From JACDAE01 sp963744875 (GTDB lineage Bacteria; Chloroflexota; Ktedonobacteria; Ktedonobacterales; Ktedonobacteraceae), in the NCBI GenBank assembly GCA_963744875.1, contig CAVUVQ010000043.1, forward strand, positions 42,600-106,599: a stretch of DNA of 64,000 nt, given 5' to 3'. Shown one piece after another: positions 27,383 through 36,997 of the stretch (position 1 is its first letter; the number at the start of each line of letters is the position of its first letter). The notes under the pieces are model-generated. The model was not told where the DNA came from. It worked only from the letters and a program-made list of their open reading frames with translations, and did not search any database. The translations under genes were made by a program, and so were the position numbers.

Positions 27383-28680
27383 ATGCGAGCTGAAATACTT
27401 TCTTGTGGTACCGAATTATTGCTTGGTCATATTACCGATACCAATGCCACCTATCTGGCCCAGAGCCTGGCACCTCTGGGGATCGATCTCTATTTTGTTT
27501 CGCAGGTGGGCGATAATCAAGAGCGTATCGTGGGCACGCTGAGACGAGCCTGGGAACGCTCAGAGCTGATTATTATGACGGGCGGCCTGGGACCAACTGA
27601 GGATGACCTGGCTCGCGAGTCGATTAGCGCACTTCTTCGGTGAGACGATGCAGGTTGATCCCGATCTGGCAACCGATTTACGGGCAAAGTTTGCGCAGAT
27701 GGGCGTGCAGATGCCTGAGAGCAACATGAAGCAAGCCACGTTGATCCCTTCAGCCCAGGTATTGCTTAATCCAATTGGTAGTGCTCCAGGCTGGTGGGTG
27801 GCGAAGGATGGACGCATCATTGTTGCCATGCCGGGCGTTCCCAGAGAAATGTATCGTATGTGGCAGGAGCAGGCCATTCCCAGGCTACAGCCCCTCCTGG
27901 GAGGCAGTATCTTCACACGCATTCTACGCGTAACGGGTCTGGGTGAGTCAACGGTAGAGGAGCGTGTCGGTTCGCTGCTGCATAGCACCAATCCTACTAT
28001 CGCGACGTATGCGAAGGATGATGCGATCGATGTACGTATCACTGCGAAAGCTGATAGTGTTACAGAAGCTGAACATCTGGTGGCAGCGATGGAGGCCAAT
28101 GCTCGTAAGTTGCTTGGGAGTTACATTTTTGGGGTAGATCGTGATACACTGGCAAGTGTCGTGGGAAGCCTTTTGCAGGCACGGCATCAGACATTAGGCG
28201 TTATGGAATCACTGACTGGTGGTTTGCTGGCGAGTGCCATTACGGATGTAAGCGGCAGTTCAGCCTATTTCGCAGGTGGTCTGGTCACCTATAGCCCGGA
28301 TCTTAAGGTGCAGATGGGTGTGCCACGTGAAGTATTGCAGCAGTATGGTGTTGTGAGCAAAGAGACGGCGCTTGCTATGGCGCATGCTGTACGTGAGCGT
28401 CTGGGCGTGGATGTTGGCCTGGGTATCACTGGTGTTGCTGGTCCCGATCCTCTGGAGGGAAAGCCAGTGGGTACTGTCTATATTGCAGTGGAAGGACCAC
28501 AAGGGAACCTTAGCACAGATAGTGCTGGTAGACGTATGAATCGGAGCGACAATAAGCGCCTTTCCGTGCTATACTGCACTCAACCTGCTGAGGCGTTTCC
28601 TGGCATGCGTAATCCTACGCCCGTCTGCAATTATTGCCCATTGTATCGTGCTCAGGTGGGCAAATCATGATATGATTTAA
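27383..28680 (+). pseudogene. cinA: CinA-like competence/damage-inducible protein, two frameshifts
   Basis: CinA joins an N-terminal molybdopterin-binding-like (COG1058, ADP-ribose pyrophosphatase) domain to a C-terminal nicotinamide-mononucleotide deamidase domain used in pyridine-nucleotide recycling. The N-terminus MRAEILSCGTELLLGHITDT and MTGGLGPTEDD are typical. The first frame ends at 27643 after ESISALLR; one extra A near 27622 hides the expected ESIAHFFGETMQ. The second frame carries GVMESLTGGLLASAI and GITGVAGPDP of the deamidase domain. Near 28575 one extra T again breaks the end; the corrected end reads SVLYALNLLRRFL and stops at 28680. Both lesions sit inside strongly conserved sequence. 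Confidence 0.88.
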
Positions 28681-28749
28681 AGCAGAAAAATAACAATGGA
28701 AAAGGCAGGCTAAGAACAGTTGTAAAGCTTTTCTTCCTGACGTACGCTT

Positions 28750-30099
28750 ATGGAAAAAGATACTATACTCCCAGAAGGGAAAAAGGCGCGTGCAAAGGAT
28801 CGTCGTGGGCATCGCCGACGCTTCCGCTCTCGCTTTCGTAGCTGGCGCTCTTATCCGCTATTCAAACTGCTGGTTGTTTTAGGGCCAGGATTAATTGCAG
28901 CCAACGCGGGCAACGATGCAGGTGGAATTGCTACCTTTTCCACATCAGGAGCCGGCTATGGCTATAATTTGTTATGGGCACTGGTCGTTGCGGGCTTTTG
29001 TCTGGCAATCGTGCAGGAGATGTGTGCCCGCATGGGTGTCGTCACAAACAAGGGATTGGCCGATCTTATTCGCGAGCAATTTGGTGTACGTTGGACTGTT
29101 CTCGCGATGCTTGCATTATTAATTGCTAATACAGGTGTGACGGTCTCCGAATTTCTCGGCATACGAGCAAGCGTCCAGGTGCTTTCTGGTGATATCAATA
29201 CGCCGCTGGTGTATATTGTTGTGCCGTTGTCGGGGCTTGTGATCTGGTGGTTAGTCACCAAAGGCTCATATCGACGCGTGGAGAAGATCTTCTTGCTCAT
29301 GTCGCTCGGTTTTCTGGCGTATGTTCCAGCAGCCTTTGCTTCCCGGCCCAATTGGGGTCATGTTGTACACCAGTTATTTTTGCCTCAGGTGACCGGAAGT
29401 AGTGCCTACATGAATGGATACTTGCTCATGGTCGTTGCTCTAGTGGGTACAACCATCAGTCCCTATATGCAGTTTTTTGTGCAGTCGTCGGTGGCCGATA
29501 AAGGTGTTCAGACTGATGAATATGTGTATACACAGGTGGATGTTTATAGTGGTACTATCTTTGCAGTACTTATTGCGGGTTTTGTGATCATTACGACCGG
29601 AGCGACGCTTTTTCCCAATCATCCAGTCAACACTGCTATTGATGCTGCCAAAGCGTTGCAACAATTTGCCGGCCCTTTTTCCTCGTTGTTATTTGGTGTG
29701 GGCCTCTTTGGCGCGTCTCTTCTCGCGGCTGCCGTGTTACCGTTATCGACGGCATATGGTATCTGTGAGGCATTTGGTTTTGAACGTGGCGTCTCCCGCA
29801 GTTTTAGCGAAGCACCCGCCTTTCAAAGTATTTTTACCGGTCTCATCATTCTTGGTGTGCTCATTACCCTCATTCCAGGGTTGCCAATTATCCAGGTACT
29901 GGTGATCTTACAGGATCTCAATGCGGCAATGTTGCCTATTTTGCTTATTTTTATCATTCTGCTGGTCAATAATCGTCGTTTAATGGGCAGACATGTGAAT
30001 GGGCTTACCTTTAACATCATTGCATGGGCTACAGTAATACTGATCTCTGCCCTGGTGTTTCTGTTTCTGCTCAACGCAATCTTCGGCATTCCCGTTTAA
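28750..30099 (+). CDS. NRAMP-related metal-ion transporter, divergent metal site
   Basis: 449 residues, about 11 hydrophobic helices after a basic N-terminal tail (RRGHRRRFRSRFRSWR). Helix 1 reads GPGLIAANAGNDAGGIATFS where classical NRAMP has DPGN. The helix-6 position reads GTTISPYMQFF where NRAMP has the metal-contacting MPH. The fold is thus NRAMP-like (COG1914), but the methionine that selects for Mn/Fe is absent, as in NRAMP-related transporters of other substrates. Proton- or sodium-coupled uptake of a divalent or other ion is likely; the substrate is open. ATG 28750 has no strong Shine-Dalgarno. Confidence 0.8.
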   Translation: MEKDTILPEGKKARAKDRRGHRRRFRSRFRSWRSYPLFKLLVVLGPGLIAANAGNDAGGIATFSTSGAGYGYNLLWALVVAGFCLAIVQEMCARMGVVTNKGLADLIREQFGVRWTVLAMLALLIANTGVTVSEFLGIRASVQVLSGDINTPLVYIVVPLSGLVIWWLVTKGSYRRVEKIFLLMSLGFLAYVPAAFASRPNWGHVVHQLFLPQVTGSSAYMNGYLLMVVALVGTTISPYMQFFVQSSVADKGVQTDEYVYTQVDVYSGTIFAVLIAGFVIITTGATLFPNHPVNTAIDAAKALQQFAGPFSSLLFGVGLFGASLLAAAVLPLSTAYGICEAFGFERGVSRSFSEAPAFQSIFTGLIILGVLITLIPGLPIIQVLVILQDLNAAMLPILLIFIILLVNNRRLMGRHVNGLTFNIIAWATVILISALVFLFLLNAIFGIPV

Positions 30100-30200
30100 A
30101 AGGATAGAGGTGGAATAGAGTGCTCTTCTCACGTGTTCTAATAACGTATGGCATATGAGACGAGAGGGAAATAGTTGTCCCTTCCAGAATTGAGGCTTTT

Positions 30201-31268
30201 GTGTATCAAAATACCAATGAAGGTTTTGCATATCGAGAATATAGCAATCAAGCGCACGAGACAGATTACGCTCATCCCGATTATTATCAGCCGTCTGTTA
30301 AGGAGCCAGCGCAACCTGTACAGCCGCTTGATCATGAGAGTACATATACAGAGTATACCGACACCCCTCTCCCATATTATGAAGATGAAGCTATGCAGGA
30401 GTATCGCGGCCCACAGAGCATGGAAGGCTATGTTGCCGACCCAGGTGCCGCACAACGCGAAGCCGCTGAGCGAGAGAATACATCTGAAGGGAAGCCCAGC
30501 AAGAAAGGCTTAGCTGGTATCGGTGGCATCATTGCTGCGATCAGTGCCTTTTTGATGAAGATCCCCTCACTGGCTTTTTTACTCAAATTTGGAGTGGCTG
30601 GTGCCTCGGCTTTCGTTTCGGTGATCGCTTATTCATTTCTTTTTGGTTGGCCGTTCGCAATCGGATTGGTGGCGCAGCTCTTCATTCATGAAATGGGACA
30701 TGCGTTGGTGATGAAGATCAAGGGTATTCCGGTGAAGGGACTGATCTTTATTCCCCTGTTCGGTGCCGCCGTTATTATGCGCCAGATGCCGCGCAATGCA
30801 CGCGATGAGGCGGAAGTTGGCATTGCTGGCCCAATTGCTGGAGCTATTGCGGCCTCAGCCTGTCTGCTTCTGGCTCATCAGTCGGGAGCATTGGGGATCT
30901 GGGCACCGCTGGCCTACTTTGGGTTTTTCATCAACCTGTTCAATCTGGTGCCGATCGTGCCGTTTGATGGTGGACGTGTGCTGGCAGCTATTGATCGTCG
31001 CATCTGGGTACTGGGCTTTCTTGGACTGCTGGCTTTCGGCATCTGGCAATGGGTGCATGGGCAATTCTCGGCCTGGTTGTTGCTTTTTGTCGTGTTAGCG
31101 GCCACGCAGCTTTTTGCACGTAACAAGGGAACCGACACTCCCGAGGGGAGAGCCTACTACGATGTGCCACTCGCCACACGCATCTCGCTTGGTGTTCTCT
31201 ACTTTGGTTTGGCAGCAGTGCTTGTGTTGGGCATGACGCTGTCGCGTGGATTTATGGCTGGCATTTAG
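30201..31268 (+). CDS. Site-2-protease-like M50 membrane metalloprotease
   Basis: 355 residues. The first 105 are soluble and rich in Tyr, Glu and Pro. Then come hydrophobic helices with the zinc motif HEMGHALVMK and, later, NLVPIVPFDGGRVLAAI, the third zinc ligand of M50 site-2 proteases. Such enzymes cut transmembrane segments in regulated signalling. The start is GTG 30201 with GAGG 5 bases upstream. It lies 102 bases after the NRAMP-like gene. No anti-sigma factor substrate is encoded next to it. Confidence 0.88.
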   Translation: MYQNTNEGFAYREYSNQAHETDYAHPDYYQPSVKEPAQPVQPLDHESTYTEYTDTPLPYYEDEAMQEYRGPQSMEGYVADPGAAQREAAERENTSEGKPSKKGLAGIGGIIAAISAFLMKIPSLAFLLKFGVAGASAFVSVIAYSFLFGWPFAIGLVAQLFIHEMGHALVMKIKGIPVKGLIFIPLFGAAVIMRQMPRNARDEAEVGIAGPIAGAIAASACLLLAHQSGALGIWAPLAYFGFFINLFNLVPIVPFDGGRVLAAIDRRIWVLGFLGLLAFGIWQWVHGQFSAWLLLFVVLAATQLFARNKGTDTPEGRAYYDVPLATRISLGVLYFGLAAVLVLGMTLSRGFMAGI

Positions 31269-31305
31269 GAAAACAGAGCCCCGTGAATGTGTTAGTTATA
31301 AACCG

Positions 31306-31416
31306 TGCATAATATGGTAGGGACCGGATTTTATCACGTCTGCAATTTATTGAATGGTAATCCATAATGATAAATTATAGTTGTGATAGAATCCGGTCCC
31401 TACCATATTACATGCA
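31306..31416. repeat. Long imperfect inverted repeat, related element D
   Basis: Arms 31306-31337 and 31383-31416 pair over about 31 bases (core AATATGGTAGGGACCGG) with two bases unpaired and one mismatch. An inner AATTTAT/ATAAATT pair adds to the stem. It follows the M50 protease gene and lacks a T-tract. GGTAGGGACC recalls, but does not match, the GTAGGGGC core of the other three elements. Confidence 0.75.
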
Positions 31417-31593
31417 TTTCTCCCAATGCAAACCCACCATTCATTTCTCTCAGTTATTGTATTCATTCATTAATAAAAATTATAAAGCATATAGATACTA
31501 TGTATTGGAATAACGAGAAGAAATAAATTATACTTATGATGATGAATAAAAACGCGTATAGATCAGTTATCTACAACTCTTCACGAGGTTCTT

Positions 31594-32889
31594 ATGAAAA
31601 CATATGATACTCATCATAAATTGATGCAAACACAGAAACTGGTGCAGAAGGATACGAAGGCTCTTGTTACGAATATTATCGGTTGGGTACTGCAAGGGGG
31701 TGTGCTCATTAGCGCGGTTCTTATCCTCCTCGGGCTTCTTCTGTTACCGACACGTGCAGGAGGGTTATCTATCACCCGCTTGCTCAATTTTCCGCAAACG
31801 TTGAATGAGGTAAGAGGCGGTCTTTTTACCTGGCATGCTCAGGCTTTTATTGCTCTTGGCTTACTGGTACTTATTGCAACTCCAGTGGTGCGTGTCGCGA
31901 TTTCAATTCTCGCCTTTGCTCTAGAGCGAGATCACAAATATATTGTCATCACTATTATCGTTCTAGCTATTCTTCTATTCAGCATTTTCTTTCTTGGTAG
32001 TAGGACGACGACTCAATTGCCGTTGAATATGCAAGGGGTACACTTCTCATTGTTGATCGTTCTGCTCATTTTTGGGGGGTCGTTAGTTGCAGGAGTGCTG
32101 GGTTCATTGGTCGGCCTGGGCGGTGGAGTCCTGATTGTGCCCCTATTGACGCTGGCGTTTGGTTTTCCCATCTCCTTTGCAATTGGTGCCAGTATTATCT
32201 CTGTGATTGCGACTTCCAGTGGGGCTGCTGCAGCGTATGTGCGTGATCACATAACGAATATGCGTGTGGGAATGTTTCTCGAACTGGCAACCACTATCGG
32301 CGCTATCAGTGGAGCTTTGTTGGCGGGATTGCTATCGGCCAGTCTGCTGTCGGTCGTTTTCGGCCTTGTACTCTTGATTTCGGTTGCACCTGTACTCTTC
32401 AAAATCGGCGAAGAGTTACCCCAGGGTGTCAAAAATGATCGTTGGGCGAACTGGCTACAACTTGCCGACTCATATCCAGACCAGCATCTGGGACGTGAGG
32501 TCTCTTATCAGGTCACCCGTACTCCCTATGGCCTGCTCATGATGTACGTGGCAGGAGCTATTTCAGGCTTGTTGGGTATTGGCAGTGGAACATTTAAGGT
32601 GTTAGCGCTTGACTCCTTGATGCGTTTGCCTCTAAAAGTTTCTACGACAACCAGCAACTTTATGATTGGTGTCACGGCAGCAGCCAGTGCCGGCATCTAC
32701 TTCTCCCGTGGCGATATTCCCCCCCTGCTTGCAGCCCCTGTCGCACTTGGTATTCTCGTAGGTGCACTTGTCGGAACACGCCTGCTTCCCCATTTGAGCA
32801 ATAAAGTGTTGCGTTTCATCTTCTTGCCTGTGATTGCTGTGAGCGCTCTTGAGATGATTCTACATGGCCTGAAAATAGGTCCATTTTAA
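31594..32889 (+). CDS. Fusion of DUF1634 membrane domain and TauE/SafE-type exporter
   Basis: 431 residues. Residues 1-135 hold three hydrophobic helices with the pattern of DUF1634 (WVLQGGVLISAVLILLG...ITRLLNFP...ALGLLVLIATPVVRVA). The rest is a TauE/SafE (COG0730) sulfite or organosulfonate exporter with its duplicated helix motif (LGSLVGLGGGVLIVPLLTL, then GAISGLLGIGSGTFKVLAL). In many genomes these are two adjacent genes; here they are one chain. ATG 31594 has ACGAGG 7 bases upstream. The ion carried is not known. Confidence 0.85.
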   Translation: MKTYDTHHKLMQTQKLVQKDTKALVTNIIGWVLQGGVLISAVLILLGLLLLPTRAGGLSITRLLNFPQTLNEVRGGLFTWHAQAFIALGLLVLIATPVVRVAISILAFALERDHKYIVITIIVLAILLFSIFFLGSRTTTQLPLNMQGVHFSLLIVLLIFGGSLVAGVLGSLVGLGGGVLIVPLLTLAFGFPISFAIGASIISVIATSSGAAAAYVRDHITNMRVGMFLELATTIGAISGALLAGLLSASLLSVVFGLVLLISVAPVLFKIGEELPQGVKNDRWANWLQLADSYPDQHLGREVSYQVTRTPYGLLMMYVAGAISGLLGIGSGTFKVLALDSLMRLPLKVSTTTSNFMIGVTAAASAGIYFSRGDIPPLLAAPVALGILVGALVGTRLLPHLSNKVLRFIFLPVIAVSALEMILHGLKIGPF

Positions 32890-32967
32890 GGTGAGATGTG
32901 GGAGAAGTTATTGTGCCCTTCTCCCCCAACAAGTGAACCCAAAGGTGATACACGTGAAATCATCGCT

Positions 32968-33868
32968 TCAATTTCTGACCTCAACTTCTGCTATTTTTTC
33001 CAGTACCTTCAGAAGAGAGGAATAATCTTCCCTACCATATCCGGATGCTCGTGCCATCTCGTACATCTGACGCGTCAGGCCTGTTATGGGCATAGGCGTT
33101 TGCATCTCAGCCGCCAGATCCAGTGTCAATCCCAGATCTTTGTGCAGTAAATCGGTCATAAAGCCTGGCTTGAAACTGCCATTAAATGCACGTAATGGAA
33201 ACTGGTTGCTCAGTTGCCAGCTTGCGCCTGTGCTCACCCCGATAATTTTTGCCATCATATCTACATTGGCTCCTGCTTTGACGCCCAGAACCAGTGCCTC
33301 CGCTGTGGCCGCCGCAATAGCTCCGGCCAGCGTGTTATTGACGAGCTTGACGACCTCACCAGCGCCATGTTCTCCAACGTAGAAAATATTCTCCTTCTTG
33401 CCCATCGCCTCAAATACGGGTCGCACCTGTTCGCAAATTTCCTGTTCGCCGCCAACCATAATCGTCAAGGTGCCGTTGATTGCTCCTTGTGAGCCACCAC
33501 TGACTGGGGCATCCAGAAAATGAACGCCCTTCGTTGCGGCTTCCTCGGCCAACTTACGGCTCACAGCAGGAGCAATCGTGCTCATATCTACAATAATCAG
33601 TCCTTTGCGTGCGCCTTCCAGTATTCCCTGTGGCCCATTGACAACTTCTTCAACCTGGGGTGAATTTGGGACCATGGTGATGACGATCTCCGATGCCATC
33701 GCGACTGCCCGAGCCGAAGGCGCAAGCTTTGCCCCCGCATCGATGACTTCCTGAACCTCAGCCTTTTCGGGATGGCGTGCGTAAATAGTAACGTTATGTC
33801 CAGCTTTTAAAAGATTCAAGGTCATAGGACGACCCATAACGCCAATTCCAATGAAAGCCAATTTGCAT
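32968..33868 (-). pseudogene. 3-hydroxyisobutyrate dehydrogenase-like NAD(P) oxidoreductase, frameshift at the start
   Basis: About 300 residues of the beta-hydroxyacid dehydrogenase family, which oxidises 3-hydroxyisobutyrate (valine breakdown) or tartronate semialdehyde-type substrates. Visible are FIGIGVMGRPMTLNLLKAGH (NAD site), DAPVSGGSQGAINGTL (substrate loop) and VKLVNNTLAGA with the catalytic Lys. The conserved frame lacks an ATG; a TTG at 33861 could start it. A better reading is ATG 33868 with GGAG 6 bases upstream, encoding MQIGFIG after removal of one T from the TTT run (AAA at 33854-33856 on the plus strand). This may therefore be a functional gene with one sequencing error. It is the last gene of the acyl-CoA degradation operon. 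Confidence 0.8.
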
Positions 33869-33905
33869 TTTTTTCTCCTTTTCCTGTAGCATCACAGGGC
33901 TGTAT

Positions 33906-35960
33906 TTATGATGCCTTTGTGTCCAATTCTTCCATTTCAATAATTGTTGCGCCGCCAGATACGACAGCCCCTTCCTGGTAATAGACATGTCCAACCCTAC
34001 CCTCGTAGGGAGCGCTAATGGTATGTTCCATCTTCATCGCGCTTACAATAACAAGAACCTGGTGTGCCTGCACTCTATCGCCATCGCGCACCTGTACTTT
34101 TACAATGGTTCCGGCCATCGGAGCCTTCAACGCACGTTGTGTGGAGACCGTACTCCCGCCATGAGCAGCGCTTTCAACATCTGGTGCCTGCCGTCGTTGC
34201 AGCGCATAGGTGTGCCCACGTACTATTACCAGCGTCTCGTCTTTTTGTCGTTGCACATATGCCCGTTCCAGCCTCACGCCATCGCTGAGCAAGACCAGAT
34301 CGTCTTCACCAGCAATGAACGTAACCTCCTCCTCTGCCCCATCATTGATCTGCATTCTCCACATATTCTGCGCGTTCATTGAACTCTTTTTGATGAATAT
34401 CTTATAGTCTCGATTGCGAAAGCGATAGGTGCACACAATTGTTGCCCCTATCATACGCCACGGACCCAGCGTCTGCCAGGGATTGTAGCTATTGGTGCTA
34501 TTCGTGCTAGAATCGTGTTCGTGGTTTGATCTCGCTACCTGTATTTCTCGTTGTACATCGCTCCACGCTGCTGCTAATAGTGCTTTGGAAGGGAGGACTT
34601 CTTCTGTATCAGGAGTTTGTAGGATCGCATATTCTGCTAGAAAGTTGGTATGGGTGTGTCCAGCTTGGAATGCAGGGTGGTTGCTGATCGTCTGCAATAA
34701 TGAGCTATTGGTGATGACGCCAGAGATTGCGCTACGAGCCAGCGTTTGTTGTAGGCGAGCAATTGCGGCGGGACGATCTTCACCGTAGACGATCAGTTTG
34801 GCGATCATCGGATCGTAAAATTGACTGATCTCATCCCCTTTTTCAATCCCGCTATCAACGCGCACACCCGGCCCTTCGGGTATCTTGAAAAGCTGGATTG
34901 AGCCGGTTGAAGGCAGAAAATTATGGGCTGGATCTTCTGCATAGATACGTACTTCGATGGCATGTCCACGCTGAGTAATTTGTTCTTGCGTTATGCCAAG
35001 GCGTTCACCGGTTGCAATGCGTAACTGGTGGCGCACCAGGTCTAATCCTGTCACCAATTCTGTAACAGGATGCTCGACCTGTAAACGCGTGTTCATTTCG
35101 AGAAAATAGAAGCGCTGCTGCTCGTCAAGCATGAACTCTAACGTGCCCGCATTAATATAGCCTGCTTCCTTTGCGATACGTACCGCGACGGTACCCATTT
35201 CGGCACGCAGGTCAGGCGTTAAGGCGATCGAGGGGCTCTCCTCCAGAATTTTCTGATGGCGGCGCTGGATAGAGCATTCGCGCTCTCCCAGGTGCACAAC
35301 ATTGCCATACTGGTCTGCGAGAATCTGTATCTCAATATGACGCGGATGGTGCAGCAGGCGCTCAAGAAAGATCGTTGCGTCCCCGAAGGCGGCCTGAGCT
35401 TCTCGACGTGCTCCTGCCAGTTGCGCTAGAAATTCATCCTGTGCAGAAACCTCGCGCATTCCCTTACCTCCGCCACCCGCTGATGCTTTGATGAGCAGAG
35501 GAAAACCGATACGCGCAGCTTCTTTCAGTAAAATCTCGTTGTCCTGACTCGCACCATTATAGCCGGGAACTGTCGGTGCCCCCACTGCCTGTGTCAGGTG
35601 CTTGGCAGCAATTTTTGATCCCATCAGGCGCATGACAGCAGATGGTGGCCCGATGAAAATAATGCCAGCTTCCTCACAGACATTGGCAAAATCTGCATTC
35701 TCGGAAAGGAAGCCGTAGCCGGGATGAATGGCCTCTGCGCCGCTTTTTCGTGCCACCGCAAGAATAGCTTCTATACTCAGATAACTCTGGGTGGCTGGTG
35801 CTGGACCGATCAAATATGCTTCATCGGCCTCGCGTACATGCCGTGCCCTATGATCAGCCTCAGAATAGACCGCGACGGTACGAATGCCCATCTCGCGACA
35901 GGTTGCCATAATGCGAACAGCGATCTCGCCCCGATTGGCGATAAGAACTTTTTTAAACAT
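33906..35960 (-). CDS. Acyl-CoA carboxylase biotin subunit (biotin carboxylase + BCCP), methylcrotonyl-CoA type
   Basis: 684 residues. Biotin carboxylase domain at the N-terminus (FKKVLIANRGEIAVRI, HPGYGFLSENADFA, glycine loop ASAGGGGKGMR, EMNTRLQVEHPVTE). A middle domain follows, then a C-terminal biotinyl domain with the biotin lysine in VSAMKMEHTI. It carboxylates biotin for transfer to methylcrotonyl-, propionyl- or acetyl-CoA. The enoyl-CoA hydratase and hydroxyacid dehydrogenase neighbours favour leucine/valine degradation. The partner carboxyltransferase beta subunit is not in the window. It is spaced 20 bases from the hydratase gene upstream and 37 from the dehydrogenase gene downstream. 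Confidence 0.92.
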   Translation of the reverse strand: MFKKVLIANRGEIAVRIMATCREMGIRTVAVYSEADHRARHVREADEAYLIGPAPATQSYLSIEAILAVARKSGAEAIHPGYGFLSENADFANVCEEAGIIFIGPPSAVMRLMGSKIAAKHLTQAVGAPTVPGYNGASQDNEILLKEAARIGFPLLIKASAGGGGKGMREVSAQDEFLAQLAGARREAQAAFGDATIFLERLLHHPRHIEIQILADQYGNVVHLGERECSIQRRHQKILEESPSIALTPDLRAEMGTVAVRIAKEAGYINAGTLEFMLDEQQRFYFLEMNTRLQVEHPVTELVTGLDLVRHQLRIATGERLGITQEQITQRGHAIEVRIYAEDPAHNFLPSTGSIQLFKIPEGPGVRVDSGIEKGDEISQFYDPMIAKLIVYGEDRPAAIARLQQTLARSAISGVITNSSLLQTISNHPAFQAGHTHTNFLAEYAILQTPDTEEVLPSKALLAAAWSDVQREIQVARSNHEHDSSTNSTNSYNPWQTLGPWRMIGATIVCTYRFRNRDYKIFIKKSSMNAQNMWRMQINDGAEEEVTFIAGEDDLVLLSDGVRLERAYVQRQKDETLVIVRGHTYALQRRQAPDVESAAHGGSTVSTQRALKAPMAGTIVKVQVRDGDRVQAHQVLVIVSAMKMEHTISAPYEGRVGHVYYQEGAVVSGGATIIEMEELDTKAS

Positions 35961-35980
35961 ATATATACCATTAACGTTTT

Positions 35981-36796
35981 CTACGCTTCACGCTCTTGAG
36001 ATGGAATTTGCCAGGTCGGTGTACGTTTCTCCAGAAATGCGTGTAATCCTTCCTGTCCCTCGGCTCCAACGCGCAGGTGAGCGATCATCTGTGCGGTATA
36101 GTGTCGTGCCTGCTCGTATGTCATCTGGCTTACGTTTAACGCGAGCGTCTTAGCGGCACGCATTGCCTGGGGAGCGCCCTTCAAAAGTTCGCTCAACGCT
36201 TTCTGGATTGCGTCATCTAGATACTCCTGTGGCACCACTCCGTGGACAAGTCCGATTCTCTGTGCACGGTCGGCACTGAAACGTTCGCCTGTCATAAATA
36301 ATCCTCGTGCATGTGTTTCGCCTATTTTACGTACGATATAAGGTGAAATCACGGCGGGAGCGAGACCCAGTTTCACTTCACTGAAAGAAAAACGAGCACC
36401 TTCTATAGCTATCGCAATATCGCTGGTGGCAATCAGCCCAACGCCTCCGCCCAGCGCAGTTCCGTTCACGCGTGCTATGACCGGGCAAGGGAATGCATTG
36501 ATAAAGTACATCAGGTCGGCCAGTTGTAGCGCGTCAGTCACATTCTCCTCTTCCGTAAAGGTGATCGTTTCCTGCATCATTTTGATGTCGGCACCTGCAC
36601 TAAAAGAGCGTCCTTCGCCTGTGAGGACCACTGCATGCAAGTGTTCATCTGCACTCAGGAGTGTAAATGCTGCCATTAATTCTTAAATCATAAGCGTATT
36701 AAAAGCGTTATGTACCTCTGGTCGGCGCATCATAATCGTCGCGATACGACCCTGGAAACTATAGTCAAGCGAGATGTGGGTGTAGGTCTCTGTCAT
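35981..36796 (-). pseudogene. Enoyl-CoA hydratase (methylglutaconyl-CoA hydratase-like) with an in-frame stop
   Basis: The crotonase fold is intact from 36676: SFSAGADIKMM (oxyanion hole), NGTALGGGVGLIATSDIAIA (second oxyanion Gly), GLAPAVISPYI. The true start is ATG 36796, which encodes MTETYTHISLDYSFQGR, the usual first strand. Thirty-seven codons later a TAA (36683-36685) replaces what should be Gln (MI*ELMAAF). The frame is the same on both sides, so this is a single C-to-T change (CAA to TAA). Translation could restart at ATG 36676 but would lack the first strands. It is first in the operon with the biotin carboxylase and dehydrogenase genes. Confidence 0.87.
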
Positions 36797-36997
36797 GGGT
36801 CCTTATTCCCCCTTTCAAAACCTCGTTGTTCGCTTTCTTGAGTCCATTGTTCCCGTCTTTTGCCACCTCTGGAAAGACCTGCAAAGCTAATTCTATCACG
36901 TGCGGCAAACTCTTTGCCCTTGTCAAGTTTCATATTGACTATCGCTCCAGGATGGATTATTCTGAAACACCAGGAACGGAATAGGGGAGATGATACG

